In this document: positions 28,419-37,243 of the stretch, piece by piece
How positions within the stretch are numbered: the stretch's first letter is position 1
Layout of the letters: every line of letters begins with the position of its first letter
Source: Auritidibacter sp. Marseille-P8566
Lineage (GTDB): Bacteria > Actinomycetota > Actinomycetes > Actinomycetales > Microbacteriaceae
Assembly (NCBI GenBank): GCA_945895375.1
Contig: CAMDEE010000003.1
Location: 1 to 64,000, forward strand
DNA: 64,000 bases
Direction of reading: 5' to 3'
Notes under the pieces: generated by a model
The model's input: only the letters and a program-made list of their open reading frames with translations
Database searches by the model: none
Told to the model about the DNA's origin: nothing
Position numbers and translations under genes: made by a program

Positions 28419-29404
28419 GCTGGAAGATGCCTGCTGAATGGGTAAAGCACGAAAGAACTTGGCTAGCTTGGCCAGCAGCTGATTACGCTCAAGAAGAAGA
28501 TGCTTTTCTAGCTTGGTCAGAGGTTGCTAACACTGCTGCCGAATACGAACCAGTAACAGTTCTGGTTAATGAAAGACACCTATCCACAGCCAAGAAGTAT
28601 TTATCTAAAGACATCGAAATCGTTGTCTGCCCTATTGATGACAGTTGGATCAGGGACAGTGGTGCAACTTTTGTTGTGAACAGCCAAACCAATGCCCTTG
28701 GTGCAGTTGACTGGGTCTTCAACGGCTGGGGTGCACAAAGCTGGACTCAGTATGAATTAGATGACAAAGTCGCATCCTTCATGGCAAAGCATGTGAGTGC
28801 AGAAATCATCAAGAGTGAGATGGTCAATGAAGGTGGTGGTATCCACACCAACGGAGCAGGATTACTGCTAGCTACTGAAACTGTTCAACTTGGTATTGAA
28901 CGCAATCCAGATTGGTCAAGATCTGAAGTTGAAGCAGAACTTAATTCAAAGCTTGGAACAGAGCAAGTTATCTGGATTAGACGAGGTCTAACCAGAGATT
29001 ATGAAACCTATGGCACCAAAGGACACATTGACATCGTTGCCTGCTTTGCCAATGAAGACACTCTCCTAGTTCATGACCAGCAGGATGCAACTCACCCAGA
29101 TAACTCGGTAACCCATGAGGTAATTGCTCGTCTAGAAGATCAGACCAATGCTCGAATTGTTAGAGTTCCAGCACCAAAGCTTCTCAAGGACGACCTAGGT
29201 TTCGTTGACTACTCATACATCAACCACTACATCCTCAATGGTGCTGTGTTGCTATGTGCATTTGATGACCCTAACGATCAGGTTGCCAAAGGCATCCTCG
29301 AAGAGGTCTATCCAGGCCGTGAAATCAGACTCATTGACGCTCGTCCAATCTTTGATAGGGGTGGCGGAATCCACTGCATAACCCAGCAACAGCCTGCTGT
29401 GTAG
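28415..29404 (+). CDS. aguA: Agmatine deiminase
   Basis: Converts agmatine to N-carbamoylputrescine and ammonia; cytoplasmic, 329 residues, slightly shorter than the usual 340-370. The guanidino-modifying core is visible: WPAADYAQ near the start, SWIRDSGATFV, NEGGGIHTNG, KGHIDIVACF and the catalytic C321 in GGGIHCITQQ. It is last in the decarboxylase-aguB-aguA operon, giving agmatine to putrescine in two steps. No terminator is evident in the 52 bases before gcvT, so some read-through into the gcv operon is possible. Confidence 0.94.
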   Translation: MSWKMPAEWVKHERTWLAWPAADYAQEEDAFLAWSEVANTAAEYEPVTVLVNERHLSTAKKYLSKDIEIVVCPIDDSWIRDSGATFVVNSQTNALGAVDWVFNGWGAQSWTQYELDDKVASFMAKHVSAEIIKSEMVNEGGGIHTNGAGLLLATETVQLGIERNPDWSRSEVEAELNSKLGTEQVIWIRRGLTRDYETYGTKGHIDIVACFANEDTLLVHDQQDATHPDNSVTHEVIARLEDQTNARIVRVPAPKLLKDDLGFVDYSYINHYILNGAVLLCAFDDPNDQVAKGILEEVYPGREIRLIDARPIFDRGGGIHCITQQQPAV

Positions 29405-29444
29405 CGATTTCGGCGTGGGGTCAAAACCCATCCCCAACTTGGCG

Positions 29445-29450
29445 TAAATT
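29445..29450 (+). promoter_or_regulatory. -10 box of a leaderless promoter (gcvT)
   Basis: TAAATT followed by six bases and the gcvT ATG. The 52-base gap to aguA leaves no room for a glycine riboswitch. Confidence 0.5.
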
Positions 29451-29456
29451 AGCCAT

Positions 29457-30545
29457 ATGCCTCAAACCCCTTTGCACGCTGAACATGCCCGTCTAGGGGC
29501 GAGCTTCACCGATTTCGGTGGTTGGGACATGCCAGTTAGATACTCAAGCGATCTAGCCGAACATGAGGCTGTTAGAACTAATGCAGGGGTATTTGACATT
29601 AGTCACATGGCAGAAATCTTTATCAAAGGTGATGGAGCAGCAGTTTTCCTTGACTATTCACTAGTTGGTCAAGCATCACTTATTGAAAATGGCAAAGCTA
29701 AATACTCTTTGATCTGCAATAACGATGGCGGCATCATCGATGACCTTATTGTTTATCGCCTTGAAGAAGAATCATTTCTGGTTATCGCTAACGCAGGTAA
29801 CCGAGAAGCTGTCGTTAGTGCTTTGAAAGAACGAGCAGCAACCCTTAACTTTGCTGGCGTTCAAGACAGAAGCGATGACTTCGCTCTTCTTGCAATTCAA
29901 GGCCCTAACGCAACGAAGTATTTGCAATCAATCACTGACAAAGATCTATCCACTCTTCCTTACTACTCAATTGGAGAAGGCACTGTTGATGGGGTGAATG
30001 CCTATCTATGTCGAACTGGTTATACCGGTGAGGATGGATTTGAAGTTCTATTTAGTAGTGATGATGCAGTGAAGGTTTTCAATTCGCTTATTTCGGCAGG
30101 CGCTGTGCCATGTGGACTAGCGTCTAGAGATACTTTGCGACTAGAAGCAGGAATGCCACTATACGGACATGAACTAAACCTAGATGTGAATCCTTACGAA
30201 GCTGGATTTGCCAGAGTCGTCAGACTAGAGCGCGATGACTTTGTTGGTAAAGATGCTCTACAAGAACTATCAGCCAAGACTCCTTCAAGAAAGCTTGTTG
30301 GTCTTGTTGGCGAAGGCAAGAGAGCAGCCAGAGCCGACTACCCGCTATTTGTTGACAGTGAATCAACAGTCCAAATAGGAATCATTACTTCAGGTGCTCT
30401 ATCTCCTACCCTGGGTTATCCAGTGGCAATGGGCTACCTAGAGACAGATCTTTCTGAAATTGGCAACACTGTGAGTGTTGATATCAGAGGAACCCGCCTA
30501 CCAATGACTATTGTCAAACTACCTTTCTACAAACGTTCAAAATAA
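29457..30545 (+). CDS. gcvT: Glycine cleavage T-protein (aminomethyltransferase)
   Basis: Moves the methylene group from the lipoyl arm of H-protein to tetrahydrofolate, releasing ammonia. The 362 residues contain the GGWDMPVRY N-terminal block, the folate-binding FDISHMAEI region, the RTGYTGEDGFE motif and the C-terminal barrel (about 275-360). It heads the complete gcvT-gcvH-gcvP operon. The first codon appears leaderless. Confidence 0.97.
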   Translation: MPQTPLHAEHARLGASFTDFGGWDMPVRYSSDLAEHEAVRTNAGVFDISHMAEIFIKGDGAAVFLDYSLVGQASLIENGKAKYSLICNNDGGIIDDLIVYRLEEESFLVIANAGNREAVVSALKERAATLNFAGVQDRSDDFALLAIQGPNATKYLQSITDKDLSTLPYYSIGEGTVDGVNAYLCRTGYTGEDGFEVLFSSDDAVKVFNSLISAGAVPCGLASRDTLRLEAGMPLYGHELNLDVNPYEAGFARVVRLERDDFVGKDALQELSAKTPSRKLVGLVGEGKRAARADYPLFVDSESTVQIGIITSGALSPTLGYPVAMGYLETDLSEIGNTVSVDIRGTRLPMTIVKLPFYKRSK

Positions 30546-30560
30546 CCCAAAAGGAAAATC

Positions 30561-30935
30561 ATGAGCAATCCAACTAACCGCCAATACACCAAAGAGCACG
30601 AGTGGGTCCTAGTAGAAGGTGATGTTGCCACAATCGGCATCACTGCATACGCAGCTGAAAAGCTAGGAGACGTAGTCTTCGTAGATCTACCTAAGGTAGG
30701 AACTTCGACTACATACATGAAGATTTGTGGCGAGATTGAATCAACTAAGTCTGTTGGTGAACTTTATGCACCACTAGATGGAGAAGTAGTTGAGATCAAC
30801 GATGTAGTTGTCTCTGCTCCTGAAACTGTGAACACCGATCCTTTTGGTGCAGGCTGGCTAATCAAGGTGAAGTTCACTTCCCTTCCTGAACTTATGAGTG
30901 CTGAAGAGTATGCAGCGTTGACCGGAGAAGGCTAA
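30561..30935 (+). CDS. gcvH: Glycine cleavage H-protein
   Basis: 124-residue lipoyl carrier shuttling the aminomethyl group between P- and T-proteins. The lipoylated lysine is K63 in [12 protein letters not shown], and the KEHEWV start is typical. It has an AAAGGAAA ribosome binding site and sits 15 bases after gcvT and six before gcvP. Confidence 0.97.
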   Translation: MSNPTNRQYTKEHEWVLVEGDVATIGITAYAAEKLGDVVFVDLPKVGTSTTYMKICGEIESTKSVGELYAPLDGEVVEINDVVVSAPETVNTDPFGAGWLIKVKFTSLPELMSAEEYAALTGEG

Positions 30936-30941
30936 ACATCG

Positions 30942-33773
30942 ATGGTGCTTGCTCACGAGGACTTTCAGTACCGTCATATTGGGCCTAACGCTCAAGACCA
31001 GAAAGACATGTTGGCTACCCTCGGGTATTCAACACTTGCAGAACTACTAGATGCTGCTCTTCCAGAAGCAATTCGCTTTGAAGGGGGCTCTTTACTTCCT
31101 GCAGCGATTTCAGAAGCTGAAGCCATTGCTGAACTTAGAAAGATTGCTTCTAAGAACCGCGTAACCACATCTTTGATGGGTCAGGGTTACTACGGCACCA
31201 ACACTCCTTCAGTTATCAAGAGAAATGTTCTAGAGAACCCTTCTTGGTATACCGCTTACACTCCTTACCAACCTGAGATCTCTCAGGGACGTCTAGAAGC
31301 AATCATCAACTTCCAGACTATGGTCACTGACCTAACTGGAATGAAGACAGCTAACGGTTCAATGCTTGATGAAGGAACTGCAGCAGTTGAAGCAATGCTT
31401 ATTGCTAGACGTTCATCATCAAATGAATCCAACATCTTCTATGTCTCAAGCGACATATTCCCGCAGACTAAAGCACTTCTAGATCACAGAGCAGAACCAG
31501 TAAACATCGAGGTACGTTACTTTGACCTAGCAGAAGCTTCAAAGAACCCGGCTCTTCTTTCAGAAGAGTTCTTTGGAGTCTTTGCTCAGTACCCAGGTGC
31601 ATCAGGTCAGATCTATGACTTAACTGCTTTGTTTGCTCATGTGAAAGAACACAACGCAATCGCTGTAGCTGCAGCTGACCTACTAGCTCTAACTCTTTAC
31701 ACACCTCCAGGCGAGATGGGTGCTGATGTGGTTATTGGTTCAACCCAACGCTTCGGTGTTCCTATGGGCTTTGGTGGTCCGCACGCAGGTTATCTAGCGG
31801 TTAGAGAAGACCTAGAAAGATCAATGCCAGGACGTTTGGTTGGTGTTTCAATTACCTCTGATGGCTCCCCTGCATATCGTTTGACTCTGCAGACTAGAGA
31901 ACAACACATCAGACGTGAGAGAGCAACATCTAACATCTGTACAGCTCAGGTACTTCTTGCGGTTATGGCAGGAATGTATGCCGTCTATCACGGACCAGCA
32001 AGACTAAAGGCCATCGCTGAAGACGTGCTTTCAAAGACTCACTCACTAGCTAACGCTCTTCGAGATGCTGGATTAGAAGTATCAACTAGTAACTTCTTTG
32101 ATACCTTCACTGTTTCTAACGTTGATTCAAAGAAAGTTTTTGAAGCAGCAAGAAGCAAGAACATCACAATGCTTGTCCTGGATCAGAAGACCATCGGTAT
32201 CTCCATCGATGAAACAACTTCTAAAGAAACACTTGAACATGTGCTTGCAGCTTTTGGTGTTTCAGCAGAACTCAAAAACACCAAGGTTGATCTGGCACTT
32301 GCTCGAAAGACTGAGTACTTAACTCACGAAGTCTTTAATTCTTATCATTCAGAAACTGCAATGTTGAGATATCTGAAGCGTCTAGCTGACTATGACTTCG
32401 CTTTGGACAGAGGAATGATTCCGCTAGGTTCTTGCACCATGAAGTTGAACTCAACAACAGAGATGGAAGCAGTGACTTGGCCTGAGTTTGCTGGACTTCA
32501 CCCATTTGCACCTAAGGAAGATGTTCAAGGATATCTAGAACTAATCAACCAACTGACCTCATGGCTTTCAGACGTCACTGGTTACGAAGAAGTCTCGCTG
32601 CAACCTAATGCTGGTAGCCAAGGTGAACTAGCTGGTCTATTGGCTATTCGTGGCTATCACCTATCTCGCGGAGACAAGCAGAGAACCATCTGCCTAATCC
32701 CTTCCAGTGCTCACGGCACTAACGCTGCTTCTGCTGTTCTTGCAGGTATGGAAGTAGTAGTTGTTGCCTGTGATGAGAATGGAAACGTTGCCGTTGCAGA
32801 TCTTGAGACCAAGATTGCAGCTACTGGGGACAAACTAGCTGCTCTGATGGTGACCTACCCAAGCACCCACGGTGTTTATGAGGAAGCCATTGTTGATATC
32901 TGTGATCAGGTGCATTCTGCCGGTGGTCAGGTTTACATCGATGGAGCAAACACCAATGCTGTTGTTGGTTATGCGAAGTTCGGTCTATTTGGTGGAGATG
33001 TTAGCCACCTAAACCTACACAAGACCTTCTGTATTCCTCACGGTGGTGGTGGTCCAGGTGTTGGTCCAGTAGCAGCTAGATCTCACCTAAAGGGATTCCT
33101 ACCAGGTCACGATAGAGCTCAATCAACTCTGCCTAGTTATGGACCTGTTTCAGCTGCACCATATGGTTCAGCAAGCATTCTTCCTATCTCTTGGGCATAC
33201 ATCAGAATGATGGGTGCTCATGGTTTGCAGAATGCAACAGCAGTTGCTGTTCTGTCAGCTAACTACATTGCTAAGAAACTAGATCACGCATTCCCTCTTC
33301 TATACACAGGCAAGAATGGCTTGATTGCTCACGAGTGCATCATCGACATCAGAGGTATCACTAAAGACACTGGGGTTACTGGAGAAGATGTTGCCAAGCG
33401 TTTGATTGACTATGGTTTCCACGCTCCAACCATGTCCTTCCCAGTTGCTGGAACTCTAATGATTGAGCCAACCGAATCTGAACCTAAAGAAGAAGTTGAT
33501 CGCTTCATTGACGCCATGTTGGCTATCAAAGCTGAGATTGATGAAGTTGCCTCGGGCAAGTATTCAATCGAAGAATCCCCTTTGAGAAATGCTCCCCACA
33601 CAGCCAAGAACATAGCATCTGAATGGAACAGGAAATATGACCGCGAGACTGCAGTCTTCCCTGCCAAGCAGTTCAGAAACAAGTATTGGCCAATCGTGAA
33701 CCGTATTGACAACGTTTATGGTGACAGAAACCTAGTTTGCTCATGTCCTCCAATTGAGTCATTTGCTAATTAG
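30942..33773 (+). CDS. gcvP: Glycine dehydrogenase (decarboxylating), P-protein
   Basis: PLP enzyme of 943 residues that decarboxylates glycine and loads the residue onto H-protein. It is the single-chain form, with both the non-catalytic N-terminal half (block [15 protein letters not shown]) and the catalytic C-terminal half. The PLP lysine is K694 in [17 protein letters not shown]. Length is normal (about 950). With gcvT and gcvH it completes the cleavage system except the L-protein, which is normally shared with other dehydrogenases. It provides one-carbon units and allows glycine breakdown. Confidence 0.97.
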   Translation: MVLAHEDFQYRHIGPNAQDQKDMLATLGYSTLAELLDAALPEAIRFEGGSLLPAAISEAEAIAELRKIASKNRVTTSLMGQGYYGTNTPSVIKRNVLENPSWYTAYTPYQPEISQGRLEAIINFQTMVTDLTGMKTANGSMLDEGTAAVEAMLIARRSSSNESNIFYVSSDIFPQTKALLDHRAEPVNIEVRYFDLAEASKNPALLSEEFFGVFAQYPGASGQIYDLTALFAHVKEHNAIAVAAADLLALTLYTPPGEMGADVVIGSTQRFGVPMGFGGPHAGYLAVREDLERSMPGRLVGVSITSDGSPAYRLTLQTREQHIRRERATSNICTAQVLLAVMAGMYAVYHGPARLKAIAEDVLSKTHSLANALRDAGLEVSTSNFFDTFTVSNVDSKKVFEAARSKNITMLVLDQKTIGISIDETTSKETLEHVLAAFGVSAELKNTKVDLALARKTEYLTHEVFNSYHSETAMLRYLKRLADYDFALDRGMIPLGSCTMKLNSTTEMEAVTWPEFAGLHPFAPKEDVQGYLELINQLTSWLSDVTGYEEVSLQPNAGSQGELAGLLAIRGYHLSRGDKQRTICLIPSSAHGTNAASAVLAGMEVVVVACDENGNVAVADLETKIAATGDKLAALMVTYPSTHGVYEEAIVDICDQVHSAGGQVYIDGANTNAVVGYAKFGLFGGDVSHLNLHKTFCIPHGGGGPGVGPVAARSHLKGFLPGHDRAQSTLPSYGPVSAAPYGSASILPISWAYIRMMGAHGLQNATAVAVLSANYIAKKLDHAFPLLYTGKNGLIAHECIIDIRGITKDTGVTGEDVAKRLIDYGFHAPTMSFPVAGTLMIEPTESEPKEEVDRFIDAMLAIKAEIDEVASGKYSIEESPLRNAPHTAKNIASEWNRKYDRETAVFPAKQFRNKYWPIVNRIDNVYGDRNLVCSCPPIESFAN

Positions 33774-33790
33774 TTTCAAACGCTGGGAGC

Positions 33791-33807
33791 GGAGGTTTAG
33801 AGCCTCC
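33791..33807 (+). terminator. Weak hairpin after gcvP
   Basis: GGAGG (33791-33795) and CCTCC (33803-33807) with a 7-base loop, 18 bases past the gcvP stop; no U-tract. It lies before the terC-like promoter. Confidence 0.3.
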
Positions 33808-33827
33808 TAGCCGTCTGCTCTCTCGGG

Positions 33828-33833
33828 TAAGAT
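33828..33833 (+). promoter_or_regulatory. -10 box of a leaderless promoter (TerC family gene)
   Basis: TAAGAT followed by six bases and the ATG at 33840; no ribosome binding site. Confidence 0.6.
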
Positions 33834-33839
33834 TTATCC

Positions 33840-34832
33840 ATGACAACTCCATCAATGAATGTTCCACTAGAAGTCTGGGCTATTACAGCAATCATCATCA
33901 CTGCTGTGATCTTCATCGACCTTGTTTTTCAGCTAAAGCGCAAAGGTGACCCGACCTTCAAAGAGTCGGCCATCTTTACCAGCGTGTTTTTAGCTGCTGC
34001 GATTGGTTTTTACTTCTATGTAGACCAGGTTTGGGGTAAACCTTTTGGCAGCGAATACCTAGCCGGCTTTATTACCGAGTACAGTTTGTCCATTGACAAC
34101 CTATTCATCTTCCTCATCATCTTCACCAAGCTTGCCGTTCCTGAAAAGGCAAAGCGCCAGGCTCTAACAATTGGTATTTTGATTGCTCTAGTACTTCGAT
34201 TTATCTTCATTGCTATCGGTGCAGTAGCTATCGCGAGATTCTCATGGGTGTTCTACCTATTCGGTGCGTTCTTGATTTACACCGCATACACACTAGTTCG
34301 CGACCACTTCAAGAAACATGGATCTGAAGATGCCCCAGGCGGAAAGTTCATTGACTTCATCAAGAGAAGAGTTAATGTAACCGAGGAATATCACGGTTCG
34401 AAGATCTCGATTAAGCAGAATGGTAAGCGTTACTACACCCCGCTACTTTTCGCGATGATTGCTATCGGTAGCGCTGACTTACTCTTTGCTCTAGACAGCA
34501 TCCCTGCTGTTTATGGTCTAACTAAAGAACCATACATTGTCTTCACTGCTAACGCTTTTGCTCTACTTGGTCTTCGCCACCTGTTCTTCTTACTAAGTGG
34601 ACTGCTTTCAAGACTTGTTTACCTGGGTATTGGTCTGTCAGTAATCCTTGCTTGGATTGGTGTCAAGCTAGTCATTCACGCATTGCACGAGAACGAGTTG
34701 CCATTTATTAACGGTGGAAAGCACTTCGAAGGCCTACCTGAGATAAGCACCAACACTTCTCTTGGCGTGATTCTGGTAACCATCACTATTGCTACCGTTG
34801 CATCGCTTATCAAAACCCGAGTCAAGAAGTAG
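33840..34832 (+). CDS. TerC/Alx family membrane protein
   Basis: 330-residue inner-membrane protein with about nine hydrophobic helices and the family's conserved acidic motifs EYSLSIDNLFIFL and ADLLFALDSIPA in the membrane. Members (Alx, TerC, MeeF-type) are linked to manganese export or metal loading of secreted proteins; the tellurite label is historical. It precedes an aldo/keto reductase whose GTG start overlaps its stop by one base. Metal export is the likeliest role, by family knowledge only. Confidence 0.9.
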   Translation: MTTPSMNVPLEVWAITAIIITAVIFIDLVFQLKRKGDPTFKESAIFTSVFLAAAIGFYFYVDQVWGKPFGSEYLAGFITEYSLSIDNLFIFLIIFTKLAVPEKAKRQALTIGILIALVLRFIFIAIGAVAIARFSWVFYLFGAFLIYTAYTLVRDHFKKHGSEDAPGGKFIDFIKRRVNVTEEYHGSKISIKQNGKRYYTPLLFAMIAIGSADLLFALDSIPAVYGLTKEPYIVFTANAFALLGLRHLFFLLSGLLSRLVYLGIGLSVILAWIGVKLVIHALHENELPFINGGKHFEGLPEISTNTSLGVILVTITIATVASLIKTRVKK

Positions 34833-35758
34833 TGCTAACTCTTCCTAAAACAGACCTAAAGGTTTCTAACCTTTGTTTTGGCGGAAACGTTTTTGGCTGG
34901 ACAGCAGACCAAGAGCAATCATTTGCTCTGCTAGATCTTCTTAGTGAGCATGGCAATAACTTCATTGACTCAGCTGATGTTTACTCTGCTTGGAAAGAGG
35001 GTAACCAGGGTGGCGAGAGTGAAACAGTAATTGGTAACTGGTTCAAGAAGTCAGGCAAAAGAGAGCAAACAGTTGTTGCTACCAAGGTAGCAATGCTTGA
35101 GACTCGTAAAGGCCTAGGGGCAAAGAACATAGCTCTTGCCTGTGAAGACAGCCTTCGAAGACTAAACACCGATTACATCGACATCTACTATGCACACAGT
35201 GATGACTTAGAAACAGATCTCGAGGAAACACTCTCTGCATTCAATGAACTAGTGACTTCAGGAAAAGTTCGATACATCGCTGCATCTAACTACACCTATG
35301 AACGTCTTGAGCTTGCTCTAAAGATCAGCAAGGACAATAACTTTGCAAGCTACATTGCTTTGCAGAACAGATACAGTCTTGTTGCTAGAGAACCATACGA
35401 GTCTGATGGTGCTAGATCTGTTCAAGACTTTGGAATCTCAGGGTTACCTTATTCAACTCTTGGTAGTGGTTTCCTCTCTGGAAAATACAAAGAGGGTCAG
35501 AATGTAGACTCTGCTCGAGCTGTGGCTGTTGGCAATAACTACGCTAATCCTGAGAACTATGCACTACTAAGCCGAGTTGAAGAGATTGCCAAGAGACACT
35601 CCGTATCAAACACTGCTGTTGCTCTTGAATGGCTTAGAAATCGACCTGGCGTAACTGTTCCAATCGCTTCAGGAAGAACAGTTGAGCAATTGACTGCTTT
35701 AATTCAGAGTGTGACTCTAAGTTCGGATGAAGTGAACTTCCTGACCGGAAGCAACTAG
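34832..35758 (+). CDS. Aldo/keto reductase
   Basis: NADPH-dependent reductase of the AKR fold (308 residues). The tetrad blocks are visible: FIDSADVYSAW (Asp and Tyr), TKVAM (Lys region) and YYAHSDDLETDLEET (His), followed by VRYIAASNYT and the C-terminal cofactor region VPIASGRTVEQL. The GTG at 34832 overlaps the TerC stop (TAGTG), so translation is coupled. The physiological substrate is unknown. It converges on gpx with a two-base gap. Confidence 0.92.
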   Translation: MLTLPKTDLKVSNLCFGGNVFGWTADQEQSFALLDLLSEHGNNFIDSADVYSAWKEGNQGGESETVIGNWFKKSGKREQTVVATKVAMLETRKGLGAKNIALACEDSLRRLNTDYIDIYYAHSDDLETDLEETLSAFNELVTSGKVRYIAASNYTYERLELALKISKDNNFASYIALQNRYSLVAREPYESDGARSVQDFGISGLPYSTLGSGFLSGKYKEGQNVDSARAVAVGNNYANPENYALLSRVEEIAKRHSVSNTAVALEWLRNRPGVTVPIASGRTVEQLTALIQSVTLSSDEVNFLTGSN

Positions 35759-35760
35759 TT

Positions 35761-36243
35761 CTATTTAGCTAGGTTTGCTTCGATTGCTTCAATAATTGGA
35801 GCAGCATCAGGCTTGGTGGTTGGTCTAAATCTCTTGACCTCACCGTTTTCAAGAACTAGGAACTTCTCGAAGTTCCACTTCACATTTCCTGCATTACCTT
35901 CAGCATCTACTGACTTAGTTAGCTCTTTGTATAGAGGGTGAGCATTCTTACCGTTTAACTTTGACTTCTCAGTCATTGGGAAGGTTACTCCCCAGGTAGT
36001 TGAGCAGTACTCAGAGATGTCATCTGATGACTTTAGTTCTTGGAAGAACTGGTTGGATGGCACACCAACCACTGTGAATCCCTTGTCCTTGTATTTCTTC
36101 TGCATTGCTTCAAGGGTTTCATACTGTGGACTAAGGCCACATCTAGAGGCAACGTTGACAACCATGGTCACTTTGCCTTGGATCTCACCAAAGGTCTTGG
36201 TTGAGCCATCAAGCATTACAAGTTCAATATCTTTTAGATTCAT
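35761..36243 (-). CDS. Glutathione peroxidase family thiol peroxidase
   Basis: 160-residue peroxidase that in bacteria usually reduces lipid or hydrogen peroxide with thioredoxin. It is the Cys form: C35 in VASRCGLSPQY, with the Gln in VPSNQF and the Trp in VKWNFEKF completing the site. No signal peptide. The ATG is six bases after TAACCT on the minus strand (36255-36250), so the message is probably leaderless. Confidence 0.94.
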   Translation of the reverse strand: MNLKDIELVMLDGSTKTFGEIQGKVTMVVNVASRCGLSPQYETLEAMQKKYKDKGFTVVGVPSNQFFQELKSSDDISEYCSTTWGVTFPMTEKSKLNGKNAHPLYKELTKSVDAEGNAGNVKWNFEKFLVLENGEVKRFRPTTKPDAAPIIEAIEANLAK

Positions 36244-36249
36244 GCTCTA

Positions 36250-36255
36250 AGGTTA
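36250..36255 (-). promoter_or_regulatory. -10 box of a leaderless promoter (glutathione peroxidase)
   Basis: On the minus strand TAACCT, six bases, then the ATG at 36243. Confidence 0.5.
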
Positions 36256-36347
36256 CTGGATTGTTCGCTTGCTCCTAAGTGCCTAAATGCCTGGGGCAAG
36301 CTTCTAGAGGAACCGGGGATAAACTCAAGACAAGATAAAGGAAAAAC

Positions 36348-37148
36348 TTGAAGTTAGCTGGAAAAGTCGTTGTAGTTACAGGTGCTGGCAGTGGCATGGG
36401 TCGTGAGCTTGCATTAGAGCTAGTTCGTAAAGGTGCCAAAGTTGCTCTGGTTGATTTCCGTAAAGAAACTCTTGCTGAAACCACTGCTCTAGTAAAGGGC
36501 TTAGCTGGCACATGTTCTGAGCACATCCTGGATGTTTCTGACGCTAAGGCAGTAGCTGCTCTCCCAGCTGAAGTAACCAAGGCTCTAGGTGCAGTTGATG
36601 CGCTAATCAACAACGCTGGAATCATTCAGCCATTTGTGAAGGTAAATGATCTTTCCATGGATGATGTTCACCATGTAATGAATGTGAACTTCAATGGCCC
36701 AGTAATGCTCATCAAAGCATTTCTACCTGAATTACTTCAACGACCAGAAGCACACATTCTGAATGTTTCTTCTATGGGTGCTTATGCACCTGTTCCTGGC
36801 CAAAGTGTTTATGGCGCATCAAAGGCAGCTATCAAGTTACTGACCGAAGGTTTGAGATCTGAACTTATGGATACCAAGGTAGGTGTGACCATTGTTTTCC
36901 CTGGTGCAATCGCAACTAACATTGCAGCTAACTCAGGCATGGCAAACATGCAAGCAGATTCAAGTGCATCTTCTTTCCCAACAACCGCAGCTGATGTAGC
37001 AGCAAAACTTATGGTTGATGCAATAGAGAAGAACACCCCAAGAGTAGTCATTGGTAAAGACGCTAAGACCATGGACTTCCTATCTCGATTGAACCCATTG
37101 TTTGCTGCGAAGCTGATTTATAAGCAGATGGCTTCCTTACTTAAGTAG
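36348..37148 (+). CDS. Short-chain dehydrogenase/reductase
   Basis: 266-residue Rossmann oxidoreductase of unknown substrate. The cofactor motif TGAGSGMGRE is near residue 10, NNAG near 90, the catalytic Ser in NVSSMGAY, and Tyr/Lys in YGASK (about 160-164). Acidic D35-like residue in LVDFRKE suggests NAD(H) preference. The start is a TTG at 36348, placed five bases after AAAGGA; it gives the normal KLAGKVVVVTG beginning. It lies upstream of the giant surface protein but has no obvious link with it. Confidence 0.92.
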   Translation: MKLAGKVVVVTGAGSGMGRELALELVRKGAKVALVDFRKETLAETTALVKGLAGTCSEHILDVSDAKAVAALPAEVTKALGAVDALINNAGIIQPFVKVNDLSMDDVHHVMNVNFNGPVMLIKAFLPELLQRPEAHILNVSSMGAYAPVPGQSVYGASKAAIKLLTEGLRSELMDTKVGVTIVFPGAIATNIAANSGMANMQADSSASSFPTTAADVAAKLMVDAIEKNTPRVVIGKDAKTMDFLSRLNPLFAAKLIYKQMASLLK

Positions 37149-37174
37149 AGGTTTCTTTCAGATTCAGATTCGTA

Positions 37175-37206
37175 ATAACGAAGTAAGTATCTCGTTTATT
37201 CGTTAT
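37175..37206. repeat. Inverted repeat before the giant surface-protein gene
   Basis: ATAACGAA (37175-37182) and TTCGTTAT (37199-37206) with a 16-base spacer, in an AT-rich gap of 95 bases that must hold the promoter of the giant gene. It could be an operator. Confidence 0.4.
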
Positions 37207-37243
37207 ATAGATTAAACAAGGTTTGCCTTGAATACGAAATGAA

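Noticed and set aside
29405-29456. Glycine riboswitch before gcvT
   Set aside because: The gap is 52 bases, too short for even one glycine aptamer, and gcvT appears leaderless.
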